A stretch of 64,000 nucleotides of DNA from Sporodiniella umbellata. Its lineage: Eukaryota; Mucoromycota; Mucoromycetes; Mucorales; Rhizopodaceae. The notes beneath the pieces are model-generated. The model was not told the origin of the DNA. It saw nothing but the letters and a program-made list of their open reading frames with translations, and searched no databases. The translations under genes and the position numbers were made by a program. Of this stretch, positions 13,392 through 24,643 are shown one piece after another. The stretch's first letter is position 1. The number at the start of each line of letters is the position of its first letter. The stretch covers positions 1 to 64,000 of the forward strand of contig JAIXMR010000121.1 of assembly GCA_025677835.1 (NCBI GenBank), read 5' to 3'.

Positions 13392-13844
13392 AATCTATCT
13401 AGTGCAAGTACAAACATCCTTATCCAATTGGATTCAAAGCAACAAAAGCGCATTTCGGTAATGTTTATGATATGGAAATTTCTTTAGGCACAGATGGAGA
13501 GCCGATATTTTCGGTAAGCGAAACAATAGATCTATACTACTTTCTGTCACCTCATGCATTCTTTTGAACAAACAATCAAAAAAAGGTCCAAGTAGGATCT
13601 ACGGTATTTACTGGGAAAACACCTACTGCACCATGGACAGAAGCTTGTATAAAAAGTAGGTATCCAAGTACTCGTGTCAGTGGTCCTTTGGTAAGTATAT
13701 ATATATATATATATATTCGTTCTATAGACTTTCACAACTGACTTTGCTTCCTCTAAAAAAAAGTTTTTTGGTTTCTCAGATCCTATTACCATGGCTATGA
13801 TCAAACGAATGAAAGGATATGAAAAAACCAGACTAGTTGAATAA
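12532..13844 (+). CDS. FYRN/FYRC-domain protein (TBRG1-like)
   Basis: Eight exons (12532-12548, 12669-12750, 12840-12962, 13041-13155, 13242-13321, 13403-13513, 13586-13690, 13764-13844) give 237 residues. A short coiled region (YELKRKSNLEENQSLLREL) is followed by a basic linker. The F/Y-rich N-terminal block follows (TTIWSLGKL, then HPYPIGFKATKAHFG), and then the FYRC block (FTGKTPTAPWTEACIKSR, VSGPLFFGFSDP). FYR domains occur in chromatin proteins such as MLL/SET1 and TBRG1, here as a stand-alone protein. The first exon is 17 nt. The donor of exon 5 is ambiguous because several GT options keep frame. Confidence 0.82.
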
Positions 13845-13904
13845 AAAAAAAAGGGGGTGGATGAAAGAATATGTTTATTATCGAATAAGGAGGGGGGGGG
13901 TTTC

Positions 13905-13992
13905 TCATTCATAGTTGGCCTTTTCAAACTTTTCAAAGCATTTTTTAGCAGCCAATATATTGAATTGCGTTGCAGCCGATGCTAAACAAGAA

Positions 13993-14024
<32 letters not shown>

Positions 14025-15287
14025 AGTGAATTACAGACATACAAAGTCTTACTTGTTTTGTTATCAGAAATGATCAATAGTAAGTTAGTGGTAGAAGTAA
14101 GGGAATCAAAATAGGCAGTGAATACACTCCCTCTGAGTTGCATTTGACTTGAATATCTTTCTTTCCTAGAGAGAGGCGATAGATAGGTACAAAGAGCTAC
14201 AAAAACATATCTTACCTCGTGTATAAGTTGAATTGTTTGATAATACTGCTTATCTTTTCAAACCGGTGTGGGTCAGGGTGGTACAGACTTGTGGAATGTG
14301 CTATGACCAAGAGCGTAGTTTTTTCAAATAAAACAATTTCATCTGCATCACACAGATTACAGAGTTGGTCAAGATCAAGTTGTAAACGATGTATATTAGG
14401 TAATAGACAATCTATCACTTTAGACCAAGCCTAAAGGGGGAAGAGCTTAATATACGCATCGATGGCAGTTTTTTTTTTTTTTTTTTTTTTTTACGGCATA
14501 AAGGGATTCATCCCAAATCGAGGTTTGGAAGCTTTGTATAGTAATAGGTTCAGATCGCACACAAAGTTCTAAACTTTGTTGATCGTACATCTATCGTAAA
14601 GAATTATGGGTATTGGCTTTCCAAAGAGGCTTTACCTGTTGGCGCTTATTGTCTGGTATTAAATCGCTTTTATGCATAAAGCAAAAGACTTTGGCATGAG
14701 GTGAATATTTCAAAATAAGCTCAAGACTAGCCTGATAATAATGTATATCTAGGTCTGTGCTTATAGAGTCAAAAACATAAACAAGAATGCATACAGATTT
14801 GAATATCAGTCGTTGGTGGATCGTAAAGTATTCACTAAAGGCACTCCCTTGCCTAAAACAAAGTATTTTTCTATCAGACGAAATGGATCCCCTGTTTATT
14901 TACCCGCTAAAATCCCATAATGTCATACTTATGTTCCCTATAAATCGAACATTGGTTTCATTATTCCATAAAACTATAAACGTACAAACACACAAAGTAG
15001 AAAAAAAAAAAAAAAAAATCAGTGTACAAACGCACAGATATATATATATATGTGTGTGTGTGTGTTTTTTTTTTTGATAGCTTTATTCAAAGGCATATAA
15101 CCTACTTGTAGGTTCCAGATCTTTTGTATCTTTTGCTGTGCTATTATGAAATATGATGGACTGCATTGAAGTTTTGCCCACTCCGGATTTTCCCATCAAA
15201 AGTATCTTTTTCACATGTACATTTTTTTTAATGAGATGAACACGGCAAAAATATGTTTATCAAGACTCATACTTTATTTTCTTTCAT
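13905..15287 (-). CDS. GTR1: Rag-family GTPase Gtr1/RagA
   Basis: Eight exons (15273-15287, 15106-15205, 14904-14973, 14636-14852, 14495-14590, 14216-14430, 14053-14165, 13905-13981) give 300 residues; yeast Gtr1 is about 310. The P-loop is [11 protein letters not shown]. The switch II region reads [15 protein letters not shown], where the family usually has DCGGQ. The segment [13 protein letters not shown] corresponds to the HKxD guanine-specificity motif, and [11 protein letters not shown] and [13 protein letters not shown] match the C-terminal roadblock region. It acts with a RagC/Gtr2 partner at the vacuole to activate TORC1. The first exon is 15 nt (MKENK). The start lies 224 bp from the divergent ISA1 start, so the two probably share a promoter region. 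Confidence 0.92.
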
Positions 15288-15511
15288 TTCAAAGAGGCTG
15301 GGAGGTGACAAAAAAAAAAGGGAGAAAAACCAAAAAAAAAAAAAAACAAAAAACAAAAACATCACTTAAAAAGGATCAACCTGATTTCTCGCGTGACAGT
15401 CGGAGTCATCACGCACTGGAGCCTCTTATCAAAAGAACAATTAATTTGAGGATTTATGTAAATATCTATATTTTTATTTTTTTAATCAAAAACATTCTCA
15501 TCAACAACGAC

Positions 15512-16028
15512 ATGCCGATTAATGCTATAGTCAAACAAGTGGCAGCAGCCTCACTACCAATCTCACGTTTACGATTAAGAAAAGCAGCACTTACACTCGT
15601 GACTATTACATATATAAACATATAAAATCTTCTTTTTTTTTTATGGTATATCAAAACATACGTGTAGACACCCGCTGCTGTTAGCCGCCTAAAAGATATA
15701 AATAAAGAGTCCTCTAAATATTTAAGAGTGGGAGTAAAACAAAAAGGGTGCTCAGGGAATTCGTACACACTGGATTTTACAGAGACGAAAGGAAAGTTTG
15801 ATGAGGTAGTAAAACAAGACGGTAAAGTGCCTACAACCAACGTAATCATTCTTGGTTTTTTTCTGATATGTATTGAAAGGTGTTACGGTCTTGGTAGACT
15901 CCAAAGCACTGATTACAATCCTAGGTTCAGAAATGGATTTCGTAACAGACAAGCTATCCGAACACTTTGTATTTCATAATCCTAACGTAAAAGGTACCTG
16001 TGGCTGTGGCGAGTCTTTTGCTTTGTAA
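15512..16028 (+). CDS. ISA1: Mitochondrial iron-sulfur assembly protein Isa1/ISCA1
   Basis: Three exons (15512-15598, 15668-15821, 15880-16028) give 129 residues. The A-type carrier signature is complete: LTPAAVSRLKDI, then VGVKQKGCSGNSYTLDF, and the C-terminal GTCGCGESFAL with the CxC pair. The N-terminus MPINAIVKQVAAASLPISRL is basic and amphipathic, as expected for mitochondrial targeting. The family matures mitochondrial 4Fe-4S proteins together with Isa2 and Iba57. The first donor is GTGACT, weaker than its neighbours. It is divergent from GTR1. Confidence 0.93.
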
Positions 16029-16486
16029 AAACGAAAATAGGTCTCTTGTGGATATCAATTTTTTCTTAAATTCTATTTATGCGTTGACATGTTCTTTAAA
16101 AAGGTTATTTATTTACGCGGTACCTGTCATCAGTCTAAGAAAAATACGGAAGGAGGCGTGATTTATAAATAAAGGGATTCTATTGGTCTGTCATTCACAA
16201 ACCAAGCGGTGTATAGAAGCATTACGCTGTTTTTTTCTTTTTTTTTTTTTTTAAAATAGTTCTTTCTCTGAAAAAAAAAAAAAAAAAAAAGGCTAAAATA
16301 GTGTTTATACGCGCCTCAAAAGCTTACGTCTTTACAACTTTAAACAAATCATTGAATACACCTAAACACACACATTAGTATATATATATACATACATATA
16401 TATATTTACTTCTTTATATATCCTTGTATATAAATATAAATATATATTTATATTATTTATATTCAGTGCGCAACTCTATACACACG

Positions 16487-16517
<31 letters not shown>

Positions 16518-16523
16518 GCACAA

Positions 16524-16554
<31 letters not shown>

Positions 16555-16642
16555 CACATACAAATACGGTAGTCTTGTTTTTTCTTGAAAAGAGAAACGC
16601 GTTCAGTAAACAAGTCTTAACAACTCGAGAAAAAGCAAAAAG
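16029..16642. other. Intergenic region upstream of NOT4
   Basis: Contains a T run near 16240, an A run near 16280 and the microsatellite listed separately. No gene seen. Confidence 0.6.
16364..16566. repeat. Compound TA / CA microsatellite
   Basis: Alternating (TA)n and (CA)n blocks, densest at 16491-16560, lie within 300 bp upstream of the NOT4 start. Such tracts are length-variable and can form Z-DNA; here they lie in the presumed promoter or 5' UTR. Confidence 0.85.
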
Positions 16643-19600
16643 ATGTCGTCGGATGAAGAAGATACCGATTGCCCTTTGTGCATGGAGGAACTAGACATTG
16701 CTGACCGAAACTTCAGACCTTGTTCTTGTGGCTACCAGGTTTCTATTATCATTATTATTGTCTAGGGGAGGAAGACTTATATTCAATTTAGATCTGTCGT
16801 TTTTGTTGGCATCATATCAAAACAAATTTGAATGGTCGTTGTCCTGCATGTCGAAGGTTATACAGTGAGCAGATTGTTGAATTTATTCCTGTGAGCGCAG
16901 AAGAAGTCATGCGACTCAAAAAGGAAAAGAAAGAAAAAGACCGGCAGACACGAGAGATGAGAGATCCCAGCCGAAGACAACTCTCGAGTATTCGAGTGGT
17001 TCAAAAAAGTTTGGTCTATGTGCTTGGCATGAGCTTAAAACACGCCTACCTTGAAGTGAGTTGTTTTCCCTTTTTTTTTTTTTTTTTTTTAAAATATTTT
17101 TTTTTTTTTTCTGATACTGATGTATGATTAGAATGAAATTTTCAAAAGGTTTGGTAAAGTGGATAAAGTGGTAATCAGTAAACGTTTAACAGGTACCAGC
17201 AATACATCTGCTGGTATTTATGTTACGTTTGCAAAGAAAGAGGATGCAGGTAAAGCCATTGAGTTTTTAAATGGTGCTGAAATCGATGGCAAAACTGTGA
17301 GGTATATTTATCAATGTGGATAGATCAAAATAATAATGATATTGAACTAAATCAAACAAAACAATTTTTACAATCCTATCTTGAAGAGCTTCTTATGGAA
17401 CTACCAAGTACTGTACCTATTATCTGAGACATATGAGCTGTCCTAATCCCAATTGCATGTATCTACATGAACCTGGTGATGATGTAGATAGCTACAATAA
17501 GGATACCGTGGCTCTTGGGTAAGTCATTTTTCTTCAAGAAATAGAATATGTATAGATTGAGTTCTTCATCCGTTAGTAAACACAGTGCATCCAGTTCGAC
17601 TCCCACTTATCCCAACAAGAAACCCGCCAAAGTGGAGCCCAAGCCAGCTGAGGTTATCAAACCCCCTACTACACCTCGCACTTGGGCGCCTATACCCAAG
17701 GTAGTTCCACCACCACCACCACCCCCTCCTCCTCCTCCTCCTCCTGAGCCTGTAATCAACGAGCCTTCTGTCGTTACTAGCAGCCCTATCAAAGAAAAGG
17801 TTAAACCAACCCTAAAGCATTCCAAATCAAGTAGTACAGGCAAAAAAGCGACCTCTGAGAAACTCAAAAAAGCAAAACCGGTGGTAGTTGTAGTCGAAGA
17901 AGAAGAAAAACCCGCGTTGCCTGCCTCTGCTTCTTGGGCCAAGGCACAACCGATCATTTCACCTGAGAGCGTGACGACTCCCACTCACTTTGGCCCTTCG
18001 CTATCCGATGCCTTACAGACCCCACAGAAACCCAAAGGGTCTACCCCTACTACCAAACTGGCCAAGAAGGAAAAGAAGGGGAAAGGTCGCATGGTGCGTC
18101 TGGAGGAGTTTGAGGAGGCCCAGAAGGCGAAGCCGGCCGAGGACGAGGAGACCCTACCAGAGAAAAGCTGGCAGAAACCTGTCTTGGACAGTGAGCCGCT
18201 TTGCAAAGTGCCTATGCATGAACCGATGGAGAGTATGCAAGTAGCAGAGTCACCTTTGGACGATAGGAAAGAGAAAAAACCGTCATCATTACCACCTGTT
18301 CAAAATCTAGAGCTGGAAAATCTGGAGATGGAAGAGCCCGACAAAAAGGAGGCTCTGATAGATAAGTGTGAAGATGGACAGGAAACTAAAGAGTTGGCCA
18401 CCTCAGAAGAGTGTGATAGCTTGAAATTAAGAGAGGAACAAGAGGAGGCTCAAGAAAATGAGGTGGATGCTTTGGAGAATATGGAGCAAGTCGAAGGGCT
18501 GGACTCGCTAAACGAAAGTGTCATCAAGGCTTTTGAGTCTAACAATAATGAGGATACGGCGACCCACCTGCCTGAGAGTCATACGAACGAGACATCTCAC
18601 TTTGATAGTCCCCAGTTGAGTGAGCGTATCCCATCACCGCTTGTAGCTATGGAAAGACTGAATACACTCGTTGAACAGGAAATCTCATCTGATTTACCCT
18701 TAAAAGCAGTAGAAGAGTCCAAAGTACCTGAGTCATTACAGCAGCAGCAGCAGCAGCAGCCACCACAACCACCACTGCCTATGAACCCTCACCCACACCA
18801 TCCTGAGATGGTTGAGAATAACCCAGGTTTTTCTGATCACCACCGACGCCATCCCATGCCTCCACCTGGTCTTGCAGGGCCTCCTATGATGCCTGAATGG
18901 ATGAACCGAGGCTTTGACCCTTTCAACGGACAAGACCCTTCGTTAATTGCCGTTCGACGCCTTCAGCATTCTCAGCGCATGATGGAAGCCAGCGGCCTGT
19001 TTGGTATAAACAACGGATTCCGTCCGCCCCCACCCCCTCCACCTCCTTCGATTCCTCCCTTCGGCTTCCACCCTAGCTACAACGAAGGTTTCTCACATCC
19101 TCCGCCTCCTCTTTTCGCTAATATGCTTGCCCGTCCCCCACCACCTCACATGATGCGAGCCCATATCCAAGAGCATGTCAACATGACCCCACCCTTTGGT
19201 ACGCCGATGGATGAAGCTCAACTTCGAGCCGAACTGAACGCGATGAACTTGAACCGAGAGGATTTCCAGTCTCGAGAGAACCTGCGTGCCCTGCTGCCCA
19301 ACGTGAACATCAGCTTCAATAACCCTAAAGAAGCCATGGCCCAACAAAACATAAGACGTGTGGAACACCCCCCTTTCTATCGACAAGAGTCCCCAGACAT
19401 GGTACGTACCGAGGCTCAAAACTTCTTTGGTGAGTTCTTGAGAAAAGCACAGGACATGCCTGTGAAGAAAGAAGAGGAGTTTACAAAGACAGGTAAGGCA
19501 CCCGGTTTTTCTATGTCTCCTCTTCAAGCTGCTCATCCCACAATAGAAAATCCCATCATGTTCCAGGATCCGGCCATCATGTCTGTACGTCTAGCAGAAA

Positions 19601-20406
19601 GCAATGTGAACGAATCCAATCAACATGCTATTCTTCAGATCCTTGGAGGGCAGACACCTTCCATGCGGCCCATGTCTCAACCTGACTCTGTACCTAGCCA
19701 AGCTGCTGAGCAGACGTTGTCTCATCCGCCGGGAGAACAGGCTATACCGGAAAGAGCAGGTCCAGCGCATAAACCCCAAGAACGCGTGTTACAAGAGCAA
19801 GTACTACAGAGCCATCCGCAAGAAATGCCCATCTCTACACGCGAGTCGATGGGACAGCTTCAACAACAGCAGCTGCACCAACAACAGCTGCACCAACAAC
19901 AGCTGCACCAACAACATTTGCGTCAACAGCAACAGATGCAGCAACAGCAGTTGCAACAACAACAGATGCAACAACAGCAGATGCAACAACAGCAACTCCA
20001 ACAACAACAGATGCAGCAACAACTGCAGCAACAGCAACAGCAGCTGCATCAACAACAGCTACACCAGCAACAGCTGCACCATCAGCAGCTGCATCAACAG
20101 CAGATGCATCAACAGCAGTTGCATCAGCAACAACTCCATTCGCAACTGATGCACCCTTCTTCGCTTCATCCCGGCGCTCCTGGGTTAGGCAAACGGGATG
20201 GACAGAAGATGATGTACGGAGAGAACAACGGTTTCGATGAGCGAGGTGTGTTTGGGATGCCACCTCCGATGTTTGGTAACAATACGATGCCGCCTCCCTA
20301 TGCTCCACGCTTCCTAGAGCCGGGGATGGTAAGGCCTGTGATGTTTCATCCGAACGAGCCTAGATTTAGAAATACGGGTCAACCCAACACGATGCACCCT
20401 GAATAA
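16643..20406 (+). CDS. NOT4: CCR4-NOT subunit Not4, RING E3 ligase
   Basis: Five exons (16643-16738, 16792-17055, 17132-17301, 17387-17518, 17556-20406) give 1170 residues. The N-terminus is the C4C4 RING (CPLCMEEL, PCSCGYQICRFCW, GRCPACRR). A coiled linker follows, then the RRM (NEIFKRFGKVDKVVISKRL) and the C3H1 finger (YCTYYLRHMSCPNPNCMYLH). The long last exon is low complexity: a run of about 14 prolines, acidic stretches, a Pro/His-rich middle and a Q-rich block. The protein is about twice the length of yeast Not4 because of this tail. It acts in cytoplasmic mRNA decay and translation quality control. The RING-RRM-ZnF core makes the call firm. Confidence 0.95.
17707..17745 (+). repeat. 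Polyproline-coding CCN tract in NOT4
   Basis: An uninterrupted run of CCN codons encodes about 14 prolines. On the opposite strand it creates a spurious glycine-rich reading frame. Confidence 0.9.
19857..20150 (+). repeat. Q-rich repeat block in NOT4
   Basis: Units of the form QQQLH and QQQMQ, made of mixed CAA and CAG codons, repeat for about 98 codons. The mixed codons suggest an old, selected low-complexity tract rather than a recent CAG expansion. The block produces long shadow frames on both strands. Confidence 0.9.
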
Positions 20407-20483
20407 AACAAGAGATACAAGTAAAAGATATCCAGGTCTCATTGTTTTTATTATTGTTGTTATTATTATTATTCTTCTTGTTA

Positions 20484-21319
20484 TTATTTGTTTACAAAAT
20501 TCACACTGTAACCTCCTTGACCGGAAGGATCTTGGGTGAATTGAAAATTATCTGTGGACAGACCGAATTTGCCCAGAAGAGTGTTTCCAACCTCTTTTAG
20601 TTTCCCCAGCATTTCATCTTTTTCTTTTTCCATCTGCTGCTGAATACGTGGAGGGAGCTCACGTTCGGCGCGTTGGGCTTGCGATTGAAGGTGAGTATCG
20701 TTGGAGGTCTTTAAGGCCTGATAATCCTTTAATGCTTCAGAAAGGGAGGTGTAAGTCCCGATTTTTTCGCTGGCCTGTGCTCTTCTGAGCCTTGCTTTAG
20801 TGTAATTAGGGTCGGAAGTCAAGGCCTTTGTACAGGATTCTCTGGCCGCTTTGGAATCATTCTATTGCCCCACCCATCATAGCCGTTTAGCTCACTGTAT
20901 TTTTTTTTTTTTTTTTTTTTAACTCCATCTTTTTACCTGTTTCAGTTGACAGGCAGCTATGTTGGCAAAATAAACAGCACGGGTGGTCTGAAGAGAAAGA
21001 GGACAGGTCATCAAAGCATTTTCATAAGCTTCGATAGCCTTTGCGTATTCTGCCTGACCAAAATGCTGGTTTCCACAAAGTTTGTAATCCTCGGCTTTTT
21101 TTAAAAGTTGCTATTTCGTTTTTTTTTTTTAAAAAAAAAAAACAAAAACAGATTTTCGCCTGGTGATTACCTCAAGTTCTTCTGCTGGATATTCTTCACT
21201 TTCAAAGAAAACGTCCCCTTCGTCATCAGCTTCTATAGTAGTGAATGGGCGATAAGAACATGAGGATATAAGGTATAGAAGGTCCTACTTGATTCTACCA
21301 TCTCTTCAATGACAGGCAT
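20484..21319 (-). CDS. TTC1: TPR protein, TTC1-like
   Basis: Four exons (21289-21319, 21171-21232, 20937-21110, 20484-20861) give 214 residues. After an acidic N-terminus come three TPR-type helical pairs (ADYKLCGNQHFGQAEYAKAIEAYENAL is read across the exon, then YFANIAACQLKQNDSKAA, then NYTKARLRRAQASEKIG). The C-terminus has the TTC1-like segment EMLGKLKEVGNTLLGKFGLS ahead of DNFQFTQDPSGQGGYSVNF. The family acts as co-chaperone adaptors for HSP70/HSP90. It converges with NOT4, with 77 bp between the stops. Confidence 0.88.
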
Positions 21320-21667
21320 TGGTAAGAAAACAGAGATAATAAAAAGCGGTGGACTTTGAAAGTTGGATAAAAATGTGACGCTATGAATAGATTCATGCTT
21401 TTTTTTTTTTTTTTTTTAGGGGATTGAAAAAACAAATCAACAAACAAATAAATCAAATTTTTAAAGGAGAGGATATCGGAATGTATGTACAGAGTAAAGT
21501 TTTTAATAAACCAGATCTTTTTTATTTATTTACCCTAAAAAGTACAAAGACAAAAATAACAAATAATCCAACGGTTTATAAAAAGCCAAGCGAGTTTCTG
21601 TTTTCTTTTTTGAAAAAATGTTTTTCTTTTTCTTTTATGATTGTCGAATGCACTGTTTACTTTAACG
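21320..21667. other. Intergenic spacer with T run
   Basis: Divergent spacer between the TTC1-like gene and the C2H2 gene, with a T run near 21400. No coding signal. Confidence 0.6.
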
Positions 21668-22099
21668 ATGTTGCCGTATTTAGAGAATAATAGCACTGCC
21701 TATCCGCCCCAAGAGGCCAAGTTATTTCATCCGTACTATCATCCTATCTACCAGCAACCCATGGCTGTCTCTCCGCCATTGACACCGGTCATGCCTTTCT
21801 ACTATTGCCCTTCTACCCCTGGCGTCCTGGCAGTGCCCTCGGTACTGATTCCCAAAAAGAAAAAGGCGGCACAGCAGCACAAGCATATCTGTGGTTATCA
21901 ACAGTGTCAATGGAGTTTTAAGCGATATGAACACCTCAAAAGGCACATGTTGGTTCATACCGGTGAACGCCCATTTGCCTGTGAACACCAAGGCTGTACA
22001 AAGACCTTTGGCCGATCAGATAATCTGCGGGCACATTATCGCACTCATTACAACAAAAGGCAACGCAAGCCCAAGAAGGATTCGAATGGTTTCTGTTAA
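21668..22099 (+). CDS. C2H2 zinc-finger transcription factor
   Basis: A single exon gives 143 residues. The N-terminal half is rich in P, Y and H. Two adjacent C2H2 fingers occupy about residues 75-130: CGYQQCQWSFKRYEHLKRH...H, the linker HTGERPF, and CEHQGCTKTFGRSDNLRAH...H. Both use a CX4C spacing. A basic tail follows (KRQRKPKKD). The two-finger pair with the RSDNLRAHYRTH recognition helix is the fungal type that binds STRE-like or related sites. The start is the first ATG that gives a plausible protein; upstream sequence in this frame looks non-coding. Confidence 0.85.
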   Translation: MLPYLENNSTAYPPQEAKLFHPYYHPIYQQPMAVSPPLTPVMPFYYCPSTPGVLAVPSVLIPKKKKAAQQHKHICGYQQCQWSFKRYEHLKRHMLVHTGERPFACEHQGCTKTFGRSDNLRAHYRTHYNKRQRKPKKDSNGFC

Positions 22100-22460
22100 C
22101 TGCCTGCAATTCATTCATCAATACATCCACCACCCTATTTCAAATAAATTATACATACATTTCTAGATAGAAAGCTTTTCCATCCTTCTGTTCTTTTTTT
22201 TTTTTTTTTTTTTTGAAAAGTAGATCTTCAATTGAATCATTTCTATCTTGATCCATAAAAGAACAGCTTAGAGGAAGGGGCTTTTCCAAATGGGGATTGG
22301 ATGAAAATCGGCCTTTCTATAAGCTGACATTGGGTAGTTTTTCTTATTTTGGAATGGTAGAAAAAAAATAGAGAGAGGATGATTTTAAAGCGGCTTCCCA
22401 CACCGGCCCCCCTTTCTTTTCTTTTTTTTTTTTTTTTTTTTTTATTTTATTATTAAAATA
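22100..22460. other. Promoter spacer of the RhoGEF gene
   Basis: T runs at about 22195 and 22425 lie close upstream of the RhoGEF start. No gene or RNA seen. Confidence 0.6.
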
Positions 22461-24639
22461 ATGTTGGCGTCTAAAGAGTTTCGATTGACGCCGGATGTTG
22501 AAAAGAGCTATCTTCAACAGAATTTGCCTATACGTCGACAGAGTTTGGTGATGTGTCCAGCTTCTTCTTATGGCTCAGGTTACCGACGTCGAAGGTGTGT
22601 ATCGAATCCAAACCAATCGGATGTGCCTCAACAAGAACCCAAGATCATGACACCCCCTTCACCTGCATCCAAGTTTGTTGGTAAAAAGCCATAGACAAAA
22701 AAAAAAAAAAGCCATAAAAACAATGCAACGCTTACAAGACACCAACAGGGGGGAAACCTTTTCTTTTTCTATAGAAAAACTCAGGCCTAGTAAATCTGAA
22801 CTTCCCAACCCCAAGAAAAAATCGACCGAAGGTAGACTTAAACATGTCTTTTCAAAGTTACAAAAGAAACCGCACCCTTGTCAGCCGATCTATACCGCCT
22901 TATTGTCCTGTGTAGCCAAAGAGTTTGTGACGCGAGTCTGTACAAAACACGATACCTTTACGGGCACAGAGGCAGTGGTAATACAGAGAGTTATTTGATT
23001 AAGATAGTAAACAGATTTCGAATAGAATTGTCTGTTGGATATACTACGTATACAGGATAGAAATGTCGGTCTCTTGGTAGGAAGAAGCTTAGGAAACCAA
23101 GCGCTCATTCACCATTCTGTGAAACAATGTCGTTTGAGAGACCTTGAGCATGAACTTTATCAAGTGCAGAAAGGTAGGCCCCAAGACAAGGGACTGTACG
23201 TTTGATACTTTTAGTGAGCGTCAACGGTGTCTTTACACTGCTTACGGATTGTTATTCACCCACCTGTACCCGCAAAAGCCCTTGTTACAGTATCAGCTGT
23301 CCAAGGATGAAGCGAAAAAAGAGCGTAAGAAAAGGGCCCCCTTTGACTCTACAGCCACTCAGCTCTTTCTTTAGACCGAGACCTGTCGAAGCAGTTCAGC
23401 ACATCTTTCAAGAACTGAGCCTGTGTATGCCAAAAGCCGGGATCTTTGGCGATACTCTGTCCCTCTAGACATTGTACGGGAAACGGACGATCGAGAAAAG
23501 AAACGACAAGAGTGTATCTATGAACTGGTCTATACCGAACAGGATTTTAACCGGGATTTACAGTATCTGAAGCAGGCAAGTGACAGATGGAAAAAAAAAA
23601 AAAAAAAAAAAAAAAGCCCTCAGGACGCGTTCTCATCCCACTTTTTGTTTAGTTTTGGGTCCAGCCCATCCAGACCGGCGATATCATTCCTATCGGTTCT
23701 CGACAGGATTTCGTGACGCATGTGTTTTGGAATCTGGCCGAGATTGAATCGATCAGCTCTTCACTTTCGAAAGCGCTTACGACACGGCAGGATAAGCACT
23801 CGGTAATTCCGTGTATAGGTGACATCATGATTGCCTATGCGAAACGGTTTGACCCCTTTGTTTCTTATGGCGCACATCAGATGATTGGAAAGCACCGATT
23901 TGAACGCGAGAAAAAGACAAATGCGCGCTTCTTTCAGTTTGCACAGACGCTGGAAAGACGACCGGAATCGCGTCGACTGGAGCTCAACGGGTATCTGACC
24001 AAGCCCATCGCACGTCTGGGTCGTTATAACCTCTTGCTGGCCTCGATCCATCAACTGACCGCCAAAGATCATCAGGATTATACAGATTTACCTATCGCTA
24101 TGAATCTCATCACTCATTTCCTTGTACAGCTCGATCATCAAGTCGGACTTTCCGAAAACAGCTTTCACCTCCAACAGCTCGCCAAGCACCTCTTGCCTTT
24201 CAAAGGACCGGTAAGGAGTGTAGCCTTTTCGACTGACTGACTTGCCTATAGAATCTGGATCTTTTACATGCCAATCGTCGCTTGATTCTGCATGGAAGGA
24301 TGAAGAGGACAAAGACCGCCGGTCTTCAGCTCTTCTTGTTTGATCATTATTTGATCATTTGCAAAATCAAGCTGAACAACCAACAGTTGGAATATTATAA
24401 GCTCTATCAACAGGTAATAAACAAATACATCTACAGTATGTCTAAACCCCCCCTCTCTCTCTCTCTCCACTTAGCCAATTCCTCTCCACCATCTCCATGT
24501 CTCCATACCCCATCCAGATACGCTGTGTTCTATCCACTTTAAAAACACCGCCACTCAAGAACCCCCTTTGGTTCTGTTTGTAGGCACAGATTCAACAAGA
24601 AACCTGTGGTTGAACACGATCCGTCAACAACAGGGATAA
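22461..24639 (+). CDS. Rho guanine-nucleotide exchange factor, Rom2-like, without CNH domain
   Basis: Exons 22461-22680, 22739-23006 (with a frame break near 22978-22988), 23056-23173, 23215-23324, 23375-23575, 23653-24210, 24252-24413 and 24475-24639 give about 597 residues. A DEP-like region comes first (PIYTALLSCVAKEFV, DRNVGLLVGRSL, FTLLTDCYSP). The DH domain follows (KKRQECIYELVYTEQDFNRD, FVSYGAHQ, ELNGYLTKPIARLGRYNLLL), then the PH domain (FDHYLIICKIKL, VGTDSTRNLW). Rom1/2 proteins continue into a CNH domain; here TAA follows the PH domain and TRP1 begins 4 bp away. The intron at 23576-23652 is GC-AG type. The likely role is activating a Rho GTPase in cell-wall signalling. The frame break may be an assembly error, an inactivating lesion or odd splicing. 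Confidence 0.82.
22978..22988 (+). other. Frame break in the RhoGEF DEP region
   Basis: The frame reading FTGTEAV stops being family-like here, and SYLIKI-DRNVGLLVGR continues in the next frame. Removing this 11-nt GT...AG segment, or one indel nearby, restores the frame and makes the exon sum divisible by three. Confidence 0.6.
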
Positions 24640-24643
24640 GTTT

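Noticed and set aside
15466..15952. Long minus-strand frames suggesting a membrane protein
   Set aside because: They lie antisense to the three ISA1 exons, whose CxC signature and splice sites are clear.
19093..20308. Long frames on both strands within the NOT4 tail, including leucine-rich ones
   Set aside because: They are shadows of the CAG/CAA glutamine repeat and of biased codons in NOT4.
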